Assembly: GCA_963844805.1 (NCBI GenBank)
Contig: CAWJPU010000013.1
Span: forward strand, 124,001-188,000
DNA: 64,000 nt
Reading direction: 5' to 3'
Source: JACCZR01 sp963844805
GTDB taxonomy: Bacteria > Actinomycetota > Thermoleophilia > Solirubrobacterales > Thermoleophilaceae
This document shows, in pieces, positions 1-7,832 of this stretch. A program made the translations under genes and the position numbers. Under the pieces are notes generated by a model, which made no database searches, had not been told where the DNA came from, and worked only from the letters and a program-made list of their open reading frames with translations. The stretch's first letter is position 1, and every line of letters starts with the position of its first letter.

Positions 1-438
1 GCCCGGGAGCAGCTCGTCGAGGGTCGGGTCGCCGTCGCCCCCGCCGGCGGCCGGCGTCTGCGAGAAGGACACGTACTCGTTGAGCGGGGTGTGCTTGTTG
101 CGGGTCGAGGTCTTCACCGCCGTGATGATCTGGCGGGTGATGCACAGCTCCGCGAAGTTGCGGAAGCTCGACTCGCGGTCCCAGCGGTAGTCGCGGACCG
201 CCTTGTACAGGCCGACGAGGCCCTCCTGGATCAGATCGTCGGCATCGCCGCCGATCAGGAAGTAGGAGGAAGCCTTCAGGCGCACGAAGCCGTGGTACCG
301 CTTGACGATGCGGTCCATCGCGTCGGGTCGCCCCTGCTTGGCGAGCGCTATCAGGTAGTGATCATCTGGCTCGACTTGAGGTTGAGCCTTGGCGGCCTGT
401 GTCGAAGCCGTTCCTGCTGATGCGGTAAAGCGTGCCAC
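1..438 (-). CDS. sigH: SigH-like RNA polymerase sigma factor (3' end outside window)
   Basis: Sigma-70 family factor that would direct RNA polymerase to a promoter subset. 146 codons are visible before the window edge. Region 2 is clear: a short N-terminal tail, then HYLIALAKQGRPDAMDRIV, then the core-binding stretch with DDLIQEGLVGLYKAVRDY, then the CITRQIITAVKTSTRNKH block that is highly characteristic of Bacillus SigH-type factors. The GTG start is chosen because GAGGAG sits about six bases upstream and the product then has normal length before region 2. The neighbours cysS and rlmB precede sigH in Bacillus as well, which supports the assignment. Region 4 lies outside the window, so promoter specificity cannot be read. 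The 130 bases between it and rlmB should hold its promoter; I could not place one confidently. Confidence 0.85.
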   Translation of the reverse strand, partial: MARFTASAGTASTQAAKAQPQVEPDDHYLIALAKQGRPDAMDRIVKRYHGFVRLKASSYFLIGGDADDLIQEGLVGLYKAVRDYRWDRESSFRNFAELCITRQIITAVKTSTRNKHTPLNEYVSFSQTPAAGGGDGDPTLDELLPG

Positions 439-569
439 GCCGTCTCCTCGGAGCTCGGTGGCGCGTTACCTCCCCTAGCGCCAGGTTTCTGGAGCGAGCT
501 CGAGAAACGGTCTCAACCTCGACTCCAGCCTGATCTATGGCGCGAGTATCAGGGGGTTATGGAGCCCTG

Positions 570-1243
570 TCAAGTCCCGCCGCGCAATTGCAAGATCCCG
601 TACACCAGCGCGGCCGCCGCGGTGGAGACGTTGAGCGAGCTCCACCCGGCCGCGGCGCGGGAGGGCCACCAGCTGGTCGCAGGCGCCGGCCACGCGGGGC
701 CTCAGGCCCCTCCCCTCGGACCCGAGCACCACCACGACCCGTCCTTCGTAGTCGGGCTCGGAGTACGCGACCTCGGCGTCCGCCGCGGCGCCGTAGACCC
801 AGGCTCCCGCCTCCTTGGCCTCGCCCAGCCAGTCGGCGAGGTTGCGCACCCGGGCCAGCGCCAGGTGCTCGACCGCTCCCGCCGAGGCGCGACAGACGGC
901 CGGCGTGACCTCGGCCGACCGGCGCTCGGGGATGACCAGGCCCGCGCGCCGCGGACTCGGCCACCCGGGCCACCGCGCCGAGGTTGTGCGGATCCTGGAC
1001 CTCGTCGAGCGCGACCACCAGCGCGTCCTCGGGGGCGAGCAGGGAGGCGGCGTCCGCGTACGGGTAGGGCGCGGCCTCCGCGCACACTCCCTGGTGGTCG
1101 GGCGAGCCGGCCCTCTCGGTCAGCTCCTCGTCGGTCGCCGGGATCGCCTCGACGTCCGGCCACGGGCTGGACGCCCACACCCGCCGCACCTCGCGCCGCC
1201 CCCGCAGCGCCTCGCGCACCGGGTTGCGCCCGTAGACGATCAC
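570..1243 (-). pseudogene. rlmB: 23S rRNA 2'-O-methyltransferase RlmB (SpoU/TrmH family), two frameshifts
   Basis: SPOUT-fold methyltransferase of the RlmB/TrmH family, which methylates the ribose of a guanosine in 23S rRNA. The start GTG overlaps the cysS stop as GTGA. The N-terminal substrate-binding part begins VIVYGRNPVREALRG, and the start of the SPOUT domain reads LDEVQDPHNLGAVARVAES. The frame is lost near 945 and resumes with LVIPER and continues through VLGSEGRGLRP, the AdoMet-knot motif. A second shift near 635 is needed to recover the C-terminal motif SLNVSTAAAALVYG, ending in TGA at 570. All family motifs survive across the three frames, so two single-base sequencing errors are more likely than real decay. 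Family certain, state of the gene uncertain. Confidence 0.8.
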
Positions 1244-2601
1244 CCGAGCGGCACGAGGCGCGGGCCGTCGGCCGTGTCGCGCACCTGCCAGCCCCGCTCG
1301 GCCAGGTCGTCGCGAAGCCGGTCGGCGCGCTCGAAGTCGCGCTCGGCGCGGGCCTCCTCGCGCTCGGCCATCATCCGCTCCGCCTCGGGGTCCGCCGCGG
1401 CCTCGTCGTCGAACAGCGACTCCAGCCCCAGGGCCCAGACCAGCTCTCGCAGCGATCCGACCCCGACCGTCTCCCCGCGGTCCAGGCGACGGTTGGCCTC
1501 GCGCACCCACTCGAACAGCACACCGCGGGCGGCCGGCGTGTTGAAGTCGTCCGCCAGGTGGTCCCAGAAGCGCTCGGCGTGCTCGGCCAGCCCCTCGGGC
1601 TCGGGAGCGGAGGGGTCCAGGCGCCGGATCAGCTCGCGCAGGCTGGCCACCGCGCCGCGGGCGTCATCGAGCTCGTCGGGCGAGAACGCCAGCGGCTGGC
1701 GGTAGTGCCCGCCGGCGAAGTACATGACGAGCGTCTGTGGGCCGTACTGCTCCAGCGCCTCGTGCAGTAGGGCGATGTTGCCGACCGACTTGGCCATCTT
1801 CTCGCCCTCGAAGCGCACCATCCCGTTGTGCATCCAGATCCGGGCCAGCGGCTCGTCGCGCGCGGCCTCGGTCTGGGCGATCTCGTTCTCGTGGTGGGGA
1901 AAGACGAGGTCCGAGCCGCCGCCGTGGATCTCGAAGTCGGTGCCCAGCACGGACTCCGCCATGGCCGAGCACTCGATGTGCCAGCCGGGGCGCCCCTCCC
2001 CCCAGGGCGACGGCCACGCCGTGTCCTCGCCCTCCTTGCGCCCCTTCCACAGCGCGAAGTCCTGGGGGTTCTCCTTCAGCGCCGCCTCGTCGTCGCCCTC
2101 GCCCTGCTGCATCTCGTCCAGCGGGCGGTTCGAGAGCTTGCCGTAGCCGGGAAAGCTCGGGACGCGGAAGTAGACGTCGCCCCCGGCGGGATAGGCGTGC
2201 CTGCGCTCAACGAGATCGGAGATCAGGGCGACGATCTCGTCGATGGTCTCGGAGGCGAGCGGCTCGTGGTCGGGCCGGCCCAGGCCGAGCCCGTCGGTGT
2301 CGGCGACGTAAGCGGCGGTCATCTCGCGGGCCAGTTGCTCGCTGGGCACCCCGGCGTCGCGCGCCGCGTCGTAGATCTTGTCGTTGACGTCGGTGACGTT
2401 GGCCACCAGCGTGGGGCGGTAGCCCTCGCGCTCCAGGAAGCGCCGGAACAGGGCGAAGACCACGAACGGGCGGGCGTTGCCCACGTGTACGCGGCCGTAG
2501 ACGGTCGGCCCGCACGCGTAGATCCCGACGTCCGGCGGCTCGCGTGGCTCGAGCACCCGCTTCTCGCCGCTGAGGGTGTCGTGCAGCCGGACCTCGCGCA
2601 C
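1240..2601 (-). CDS. cysS: Cysteinyl-tRNA synthetase
   Basis: Class I aminoacyl-tRNA synthetase charging tRNA-Cys with cysteine in the cytoplasm. About 453 residues, the usual length. The HIGH-like motif is HVGN at residues 39-42 and the KMSKS-like motif is KMAKS at 268-272. Zinc ligands of the cysteine-binding pocket are visible as C30 (YACGPTVY), C211 (HIECS), H236 and E240 (FPHHENE). The reading frame extends further upstream into the amidase gene, but homology to the family starts at GTG 2601, two bases after the amidase stop. The stop overlaps the rlmB start. Gene order ispD, PHP, ispF, amidase, cysS, rlmB implies one transcription unit. Confidence 0.95.
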   Translation of the reverse strand: MREVRLHDTLSGEKRVLEPREPPDVGIYACGPTVYGRVHVGNARPFVVFALFRRFLEREGYRPTLVANVTDVNDKIYDAARDAGVPSEQLAREMTAAYVADTDGLGLGRPDHEPLASETIDEIVALISDLVERRHAYPAGGDVYFRVPSFPGYGKLSNRPLDEMQQGEGDDEAALKENPQDFALWKGRKEGEDTAWPSPWGEGRPGWHIECSAMAESVLGTDFEIHGGGSDLVFPHHENEIAQTEAARDEPLARIWMHNGMVRFEGEKMAKSVGNIALLHEALEQYGPQTLVMYFAGGHYRQPLAFSPDELDDARGAVASLRELIRRLDPSAPEPEGLAEHAERFWDHLADDFNTPAARGVLFEWVREANRRLDRGETVGVGSLRELVWALGLESLFDDEAAADPEAERMMAEREEARAERDFERADRLRDDLAERGWQVRDTADGPRLVPLG

Positions 2602-2603
2602 GG

Positions 2604-4010
2604 TCAGCCCACCGGCGGGCGGTGGTCCGCCCACGGCCGCTCGGCCTCGATCTGCGCGGCCAGCGACAACAGCAGCCCCTCGTCGGCGGGGCGGCCCACC
2701 AGCTGGGCCGACAGCGGCACGCCCTCGCTGCTGAAGCCGGCAGGCACCGCGGCGGCGGGCTGGCCGGTCAGGTTCCAGGGGACGCAGTAGGCCACGAGGT
2801 TCGCCGTCTCGGCGAAGGTGCGGGCGGTGCTGCGGTTCACCAGCCGGTGAAGCGGCGGCGGGAGGGTCGGCAGCGTCGGCGTGAGGAGCACGTCGTGGTC
2901 GCGGAACACCTCGCCGATGCGCGCCGCGCGCTCGGATTCCGCCGCGCGCGAGCGCTCGATCCACGAATCAGGGATGCGCGAGCCCAGCCGCGCCATGTCG
3001 CGCGAGCGCCGCTCCAGCCGCTCCGGGCGGGCGAGCTGCTGGGCGTCGTCGTATACGCCGCGCAGGTAGCGCGGAGTGATCAGGGGCAGCAGCAGGCCGT
3101 AGTCGGGGTCGTGCTCGGTGACCTCGTGGCCGAGCGAGCGAAGGAGGTCGGCGGTGTCGCGCGCGCCCCGCTTGCCGTCCTCGCTGACGTGCGTCGGCGG
3201 GGCGGGGGACGCGAGCGAAAGGGCGATCCGCAGCCGCCCGGGCGAGCTGCGCGCGGACTCGGCAAAGGGACGCTCGGGAGCGGGCGGGGTGTGGGCGTCG
3301 CCCGGCGCCGGGCCGGCCACCGCGTCGAGGAACACCGCCGTGTCGGCCACGGTGCGGGTCACGGCCCCGGCCACGGTCAGCCCGTACCAGTGCTCGGCGT
3401 CGGGCATCAGCGACACCCGGCCGCGCTGGGGCTTGAGCCCGAACAGGCCACACGACGCCGCCGGCACGCGGATCGACCCGCCGCCGTCCGAGGCCGTGGC
3501 CAGGCCCGCCATCCCGGTGGCCGCCGCGACCGCCGCGCCGCCGCTCGAGCCGCCGGGCGTGCGCTCGCCGTCCCAGGGATTGCGCGTCACGCCCCACGCG
3601 CCCGACAGCGTGAAGGGCCACATGGCCAGCTCGGACTGGCGCGTCCTGGCCACGACCACCGCGCCGGCTGCGCGCAGGCGGGCGACCAGCTCGCCGTCGG
3701 CCGCGACCGGGGGACCGAAGGCGGCGGTGCCGTGCTCGGTGGTCTCTCCCGCGATGTCCTGGTTGTCCTTTACCGCTACCGGGACCCCCAGCAGCGGCCG
3801 CTCCTCGCCGGCCCCGCGGCGCGCGTCGGCCTGGTCGGCGTCGGCGAGGGCGCGCTCGCCCATCGACTTGCGGACGGCGTTCAGCTCGGGGTCGAGCCGC
3901 TCGATCCGCTCCAGGCACAGCTCGACCAGCTCGCGCGAGGAGACCTCGCCCGCGCGGATCAGCTCGGCCTGGCGCGCGGCGCCGGCGTAGGCGAGGTCGG
4001 GGTCGGCCAT
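2604..4010 (-). CDS. Amidase signature family hydrolase (GatA-like)
   Basis: 468-residue amidase of the GatA/amidase-signature family, hydrolysing a carboxamide bond; the substrate cannot be read from sequence. The Ser-cisSer-Lys triad is present: the lysine in VAVKDNQD, the cis-serine in GGSSGGAAVA, and the nucleophile in ASDGGGSIRVPA. The ATG overlaps the ispF stop as ATGA, placing it in the same operon. It is not accompanied by gatB or gatC here, and it lies between isoprenoid and aminoacylation genes, so it is more likely a free-standing amidase than the glutamyl-tRNA amidotransferase subunit, although a GatA role cannot be excluded. Confidence 0.8.
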   Translation of the reverse strand: MADPDLAYAGAARQAELIRAGEVSSRELVELCLERIERLDPELNAVRKSMGERALADADQADARRGAGEERPLLGVPVAVKDNQDIAGETTEHGTAAFGPPVAADGELVARLRAAGAVVVARTRQSELAMWPFTLSGAWGVTRNPWDGERTPGGSSGGAAVAAATGMAGLATASDGGGSIRVPAASCGLFGLKPQRGRVSLMPDAEHWYGLTVAGAVTRTVADTAVFLDAVAGPAPGDAHTPPAPERPFAESARSSPGRLRIALSLASPAPPTHVSEDGKRGARDTADLLRSLGHEVTEHDPDYGLLLPLITPRYLRGVYDDAQQLARPERLERRSRDMARLGSRIPDSWIERSRAAESERAARIGEVFRDHDVLLTPTLPTLPPPLHRLVNRSTARTFAETANLVAYCVPWNLTGQPAAAVPAGFSSEGVPLSAQLVGRPADEGLLLSLAAQIEAERPWADHRPPVG

Positions 4011-4492
4011 CAGTCTGCCCTCTCCACGGTCGCCACGGCCATCGCCGCGATTCCCTCGCCTCGGCCCACGAATCCCATCCCCTCGTTGGTGGTGAACTTG
4101 ACGTTGACCGAGAACGGCCGCACGCCGACCGTCTCGGCCAGGCGCTCGCGCATCCGGTCGCGATAGGGCCCGAGCTTGGGCTGCTCGCACATCACGGTGG
4201 CGTCGAGGTGGCGGACAGTCCACCGGTGCTCGGCCAGGAAGACGCAGACCTCGCCCAGCAGGGCGATGCTGTCCGCGTCGCGCCAGCGCTCGTCGTCGTC
4301 GGGGTAGTGCTGGCCGATGTCGCCCAGCCCGGCGGCGCCCAGCAGCGAGTCGATGACCGCGTGGGTCAGGACGTCCGCGTCGGAGTGGCCCGCCAGGCCC
4401 AGCTCGGACTCGACCTCCACCCCGCCCAGCACCAGCCGCCGGCCCTCGGCCAAGCGGTGCGAGTCGTAGCCGATGCCGGCCCGGGCGCTCAC
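4010..4492 (-). CDS. ispF: 2-C-methyl-D-erythritol 2,4-cyclodiphosphate synthase
   Basis: IspF converts CDP-methylerythritol 2-phosphate to the cyclodiphosphate in the MEP isoprenoid pathway. 160 residues, normal length. Metal-binding motif GIGYDSHRL near the N-terminus (Asp and His), then LAGHSDADVLTHAVIDSLLG, the signature H-S-D-A-D segment, and the C-terminal NVKFTTNEGMGFVGRGEGI substrate loop. The GTG start overlaps the stop of the upstream PHP gene as GTGA. ispD, catalysing an earlier step of the same pathway, is two genes upstream, with the phosphoesterase gene inserted between them. Confidence 0.95.
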   Translation of the reverse strand: MSARAGIGYDSHRLAEGRRLVLGGVEVESELGLAGHSDADVLTHAVIDSLLGAAGLGDIGQHYPDDDERWRDADSIALLGEVCVFLAEHRWTVRHLDATVMCEQPKLGPYRDRMRERLAETVGVRPFSVNVKFTTNEGMGFVGRGEGIAAMAVATVERAD

Positions 4493-5316
4493 GCGATCGG
4501 CTCCAGGCGCCGCTTGCGGCGCTCGAACGTCGCCAGCTCCTTCACGCCCAGCCCGTCCAGCCACTCCAGCGCCCGCTCGTACCCGTGCCCCAGCTGCTCG
4601 GGGCGGTGGGCGTCGCTGGACAGCGTGACGGGCCGCCCGGCCTCGAGGCACATCTCCAGAAAGGGCGCCGCGGGATAGATCTCCCCCACCGGCTTGCGCA
4701 GCCCGGCGGTGGAGACCTCGATCGCCACGTCGGACTCCGCGATGCCGTCCATCGCGCGATCGTAGAACCGCCGGAGGTCTCCGTCGGGCAGCGGGGCACG
4801 CGAGCCCCACACCTTCACCAGGTCGGGGTGGGCGAGGATGTCGTACATGCCCGTGCGGGCGGCCTCGCCGAGGGTCTCGAAGTAGCGCGACCAGACCTTC
4901 TCCGGCGATCCCGAGCGCCACACGTCCCAGTCGCCCTCCATGTCGAGCGAGCGGTCGCTGAGGAAGTGGACCGAGCCGACCACGTAGTCCCACTCGCGCG
5001 CGTCGAGCAGGTTGGCCATCCGGTCCTCGCGGCCGGCCACGAAGTCGGCCTCGATGCCCAGCCGCAGGTCGGTCTCCTCGCGCACGAAGGCGCAGTAGGC
5101 GTCCAGGTCGTCGGTGGCCTGCTCGCGCCAGAAGGGGTGGTCCCACACATCGAGCGCCGCGGTGAAGCGGTGGACGTGCTCGGACACGCCCAGCTCGTCG
5201 ATCCCCCGCTCGGAGGCCGCATCGCGGTAGCGCTCGGCGTTCTCGGGGGTGAAGTACTCGGACGGCGGGGTGCCGTCCTCGTCGGGGCGCAGGTGCACGT
5301 GCAGGTCAGTCAGCAA
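4489..5316 (-). CDS. PHP-domain phosphoesterase, HisK-type histidinol-phosphatase-like
   Basis: 275-residue PHP-superfamily protein. Metal-binding residues are laid out in family order: TDLHVHL at the start, VSEHVHRF near residue 46, the GIEADF motif, GSVHFL, DILAHPDLVK, and SSDAHRPEQLG near the end. This resembles the histidinol-phosphate phosphatase (HisK) branch, but other PHP phosphoesterases share it and no his genes are nearby. The start is TTG at 5316, which overlaps the ispD stop by 11 bases; no better ATG or GTG precedes the first metal motif. Insertion between ispD and ispF suggests co-expression rather than a role in isoprenoid synthesis. Confidence 0.75.
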   Translation of the reverse strand: MLTDLHVHLRPDEDGTPPSEYFTPENAERYRDAASERGIDELGVSEHVHRFTAALDVWDHPFWREQATDDLDAYCAFVREETDLRLGIEADFVAGREDRMANLLDAREWDYVVGSVHFLSDRSLDMEGDWDVWRSGSPEKVWSRYFETLGEAARTGMYDILAHPDLVKVWGSRAPLPDGDLRRFYDRAMDGIAESDVAIEVSTAGLRKPVGEIYPAAPFLEMCLEAGRPVTLSSDAHRPEQLGHGYERALEWLDGLGVKELATFERRKRRLEPIA

Positions 5317-5917
5317 GCAGCGCCTCGGCCACGCGCAGGTCGTCCGGGGTCGTGATCTTCAGGTTGGGCCTCTCCACCTCGACCGGCCGGACGCTGCCGC
5401 CGGCCGCCAGCACCAGCGAGGCCTCGTCGGTGCCCTCGCGCTCCAGCGCGCGCCGCAGCACGTCGGCCCGGACGACCTGGGGAGTCTGCGCGGCCCACAG
5501 CTTCGAGCGGTCGAGCGAGCGCTCCACCAGGTCGTCGGCGCCCTCGTGGACGGTGTCGGTGACCCGGGCGGCGGCGAAGGCGCAGTCGACGCCGTCCAGG
5601 GCGTCGAGGCAGCGGCGCACGAGGTCCGGGCCGGCCAGCGGGCGGGCGGCGTCGTGAACCACGGCCACTGTGGCCTCGGGGGCGGCCGCAAGCGCCGCGG
5701 CCACCGAGGCCGCGCGTGTGCGCCCGCCGGTCACCCGGTCGGGCGGAGCCTCGTAGCCGATCGGCACGGCCACCACCACCCGCTCGCAGACCGGCTCCAG
5801 CGCGGCGAGGGAGCGGTCGAGCAGCGTCCGGCCGGCCAGAACGACGAACGCCTTGGGCCGGTCGGCACCAAGGCGTTCGCCGCTGCCGCCGGCGGGAACG
5901 ATCCCGACGACGGACAC
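5306..5917 (-). CDS. ispD: 2-C-methyl-D-erythritol 4-phosphate cytidylyltransferase
   Basis: IspD transfers CMP from CTP to methylerythritol 4-phosphate in the MEP pathway. The nucleotide-binding loop VPAGGSGERLGADRPKAF lies directly at the N-terminus, followed by VVHDAARPL and the C-terminal LKITTPDDLRVAEALL. I place the start at GTG 5917, with AGGA four to five bases upstream, because homology begins there. An ATG at 5980 is in frame, but it would add about 20 residues translated from the first copy of the intergenic repeat and has no ribosome-binding site. About 203 residues from GTG, slightly short of the usual 230. Confidence 0.9.
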   Translation of the reverse strand: MSVVGIVPAGGSGERLGADRPKAFVVLAGRTLLDRSLAALEPVCERVVVAVPIGYEAPPDRVTGGRTRAASVAAALAAAPEATVAVVHDAARPLAGPDLVRRCLDALDGVDCAFAAARVTDTVHEGADDLVERSLDRSKLWAAQTPQVVRADVLRRALEREGTDEASLVLAAGGSVRPVEVERPNLKITTPDDLRVAEALLAD

Positions 5918-5924
5918 AGGTCCT

Positions 5925-6027
5925 ATCGCCGGAGCGCAGGCCGGGCGTTGGCCGGCCGAGCACCGCCGATCGTTCCCCATCGCCGGAGCGCAGGCCGGGC
6001 GTTGGCCGGCCGAGCACCGCCGATCGG
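5925..6027 (-). repeat. Tandem pair of a dispersed palindromic repeat
   Basis: Two copies, 5925-5973 and 5979-6027, near-identical, with a 54-base period. They fill the gap between the carD stop and the ispD start. The core is GGCCGGGCGTTGGCCGGCC, able to form a hairpin with GGCCGG and CCGGCC arms around a seven-base loop, followed by a shared tail ending CACCGCCGATCG. Related single copies occur at 21487-21556 and 58756-58819, each just upstream of a minus-strand gene. This resembles REP/MITE-type short palindromic elements; no transposase is in the window. Confidence 0.8.
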
Positions 6028-6037
6028 TTTCATTCGG

Positions 6038-6622
6038 CTACGCGGTCGCGGGCGCCGCGCCGTCGCGGGCTACGTGGGCCTCCTCGATGAGCGACTCGAG
6101 GTGGGCCTCCGCGTCCTCCTCCTCCATCTCGAGCGCGTACATCAGCTCGGAGGCGAGAATCTTCTTGGCCCGGGTGTACATCTGCTTCTCCCCGGTCGAG
6201 AGCCCCTTCTCGGACTCGCGGATGGCGAGGTTGCGGACCACCTCGGCCAGCTCGTAAACGTCGCCGGTCTTGATCTTCTCGCGGTTGTGCTTGAACCGGC
6301 GGTTCCAGTTCTTGGGCATCTGGCTGACGTCGTCGCGCAACACCCCCAGCACGCGCTCGACGGCCTCCTCGCCGATGACCCGGCGCAGCCCGGCCTTGCT
6401 GGCGTTCTCGCACGGGACCATGACGGTCATGTCGTTGTGAAGGATCTTGATCGTCAGGTACTCGCGCTCCTCGCCGAGCACCGTCTTGAGCTCCTTCTTC
6501 TGGACTTTGCCGGCGCCGTGATGCGGGTACACCACGTGGTCGCCGACCTCGTAGACGATCTCGACGAGCTCGCGCTCGATCTCGAGGTCTACGATCTCGT
6601 CCTCAATTGCTGCGTCGCTGAT
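6038..6622 (-). CDS. carD: CarD/CdnL-family RNA polymerase-binding regulator (start uncertain)
   Basis: CarD-type regulator that binds the RNA polymerase beta subunit and stabilises open promoter complexes. The RNAP-interaction domain reads VYEVGDHVVYPHHGAGKV and the C-terminal helical DNA-binding part includes NWNRRFKHNREKIKTGDV and ELAEVVRNLA. The first canonical start is GTG at 6535, but it lies inside the first beta strand (after EVGDH), so translation must begin upstream. A strong AGGAGG at 6628-6633 lies five bases before an in-frame ATC at 6622; an in-frame ATT also occurs at 6607, and no ATG, GTG or TTG is available. Either a rare start codon or a sequence error is involved. It follows disA by 47 bases on the same strand. 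Confidence 0.85.
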   Translation of the reverse strand: MSDAAIEDEIVDLEIERELVEIVYEVGDHVVYPHHGAGKVQKKELKTVLGEEREYLTIKILHNDMTVMVPCENASKAGLRRVIGEEAVERVLGVLRDDVSQMPKNWNRRFKHNREKIKTGDVYELAEVVRNLAIRESEKGLSTGEKQMYTRAKKILASELMYALEMEEEDAEAHLESLIEEAHVARDGAAPATA

Positions 6623-6642
6623 GTCGTCCTCCTGGTTCAGTT

Positions 6643-6662
6643 GCGGCGCAGCGCTGCGCCGC
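6643..6662. promoter_or_regulatory. 20-base perfect palindrome between disA and carD
   Basis: The bases GCGGCGCAGCGCTGCGCCGC are their own reverse complement over all 20 positions. The site sits in the 47-base gap between the disA stop and the carD ribosome-binding site. It could be an operator for a dimeric regulator, or a hairpin at the start of the carD message. There is no following T-run, so it is not a typical intrinsic terminator. Seen directly; function is inference. Confidence 0.5.
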
Positions 6663-6669
6663 TGTCTCT

Positions 6670-7779
6670 CTAGGTTTGCAGGTAGCGGTCCACGAGGTTG
6701 ATCTCCTGCAGGCGGCGAAGGCCCTCGCGGATGTCCTTGGCCCGCATGTCTCCTACTCCGTCCACTGCCTCGAGCTCCGCGTCGGTGGCGGCGAGGATCT
6801 CTTCGAGCCCGCCGAACTCCGTCACGATCGTCTGGACGGTCAGCTTGGGCAGACGGGGGATACGCCCCAGGATCCGGTGGCCACGCGGCGAGATCTGGTG
6901 GTCGAGGGTGTTCAGCTTGCGGTCGTATCCGAGCAGCTCCGCGAGCCGGCCGAAGTCGAGCAGGTCCTGGTGCGGGAGCCGGGCCAGCGCGTCGATGACG
7001 CTCAGGAAGCCCTCCTCGGTGGGCTCGGCCACGTAGTCGCGCGCCAGCGCGGACTTGTCGGCGGCGACCCCGACCATCGTCTCCTCCAGCTGCATCTCGA
7101 TCAGGCGCCCCTCGGCGCCGAGCTCGACGATGTAGCGCTCGATCTCCACGGCCATGCGCGTCACGAGCTCGGAGCGCTGGATCACCGTGAGCACGTCGTG
7201 CAGGGTGACCCCGCCCTCGAACTCGAGGGCGGTGAGGCGGGTCGAGACCTGGTCGAGCCGCGTGCGGTACTTGTCGAGGGTGGCCAGCGCCTGGTTGGCC
7301 TTGGCCAGCACCACGGGGATGTCCTCGAGGATGTACTTGGCGCCGTCGAGGTAGAGCGAGACCACGCTGCGCGACTGGGAGACGGCGATCACCAGCGCCT
7401 CGGTCTGCTTGGAGACGCGCTCGGCGGTGCGGTGCCGGGTGCCGGTCTCCAGCGAGAGGATCGTCGGATCGGGCATCAGCTGGACGTTGGCCCAGAGGAT
7501 CTTCGTCCCGTTGGAGGAGAGGATGATCGAGCCGTCCATCTTCGCCAGCTGGAACAGCAGCGCCGGCGTGTAGTCGATGTCGAGCTTGATCCCGCCGGAG
7601 AAGAGGAAGGACAGCTCCTCCGACTCGCCGATGCAGATCAGGGCGCCGGTACGGGCCTGGACGATGTTGTCCACGCCCTCGCGGACCGCCGTACCCGGGG
7701 CGATCATCTCGAGAGCTCTTACGAGCCGAGGTTCCTGCCTAGCCTCGAGCTCGGCTACGTCATCACCGGCGTACGGCAC
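6670..7779 (-). CDS. disA: DNA integrity scanning protein DisA, diadenylate cyclase
   Basis: DisA makes cyclic di-AMP from two ATP and scans DNA for branched structures. 369 residues, usual length. The DAC domain carries the DGA-type motif as DGS at 82-84 (KMDGSIILSS) and the RHR motif at 115-117 (TGTRHRTAERVSKQT). The linker helices and the C-terminal helix-hairpin-helix DNA-binding region (EILAATDAELEAVDGVGDM) are intact. GTG 7779 is the most upstream start that keeps the family N-terminus; no clear ribosome-binding site precedes it. radA upstream and carD downstream reproduce the arrangement found in many Gram-positive genomes. Ser replacing Ala in DGA is a mild substitution and should not abolish activity. 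Confidence 0.95.
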   Translation of the reverse strand: MPYAGDDVAELEARQEPRLVRALEMIAPGTAVREGVDNIVQARTGALICIGESEELSFLFSGGIKLDIDYTPALLFQLAKMDGSIILSSNGTKILWANVQLMPDPTILSLETGTRHRTAERVSKQTEALVIAVSQSRSVVSLYLDGAKYILEDIPVVLAKANQALATLDKYRTRLDQVSTRLTALEFEGGVTLHDVLTVIQRSELVTRMAVEIERYIVELGAEGRLIEMQLEETMVGVAADKSALARDYVAEPTEEGFLSVIDALARLPHQDLLDFGRLAELLGYDRKLNTLDHQISPRGHRILGRIPRLPKLTVQTIVTEFGGLEEILAATDAELEAVDGVGDMRAKDIREGLRRLQEINLVDRYLQT

Positions 7780-7832
7780 CGATACATAGTACGTGCAAAA
7801 ATCCGCTGCTCAGCGGGTTGCTTTGCAGGCCG

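Noticed and set aside
5918..5980. Start of ispD at ATG 5980
   Set aside because: The added residues come from the repeat, no ribosome-binding site precedes it, and family homology starts at GTG 5917.
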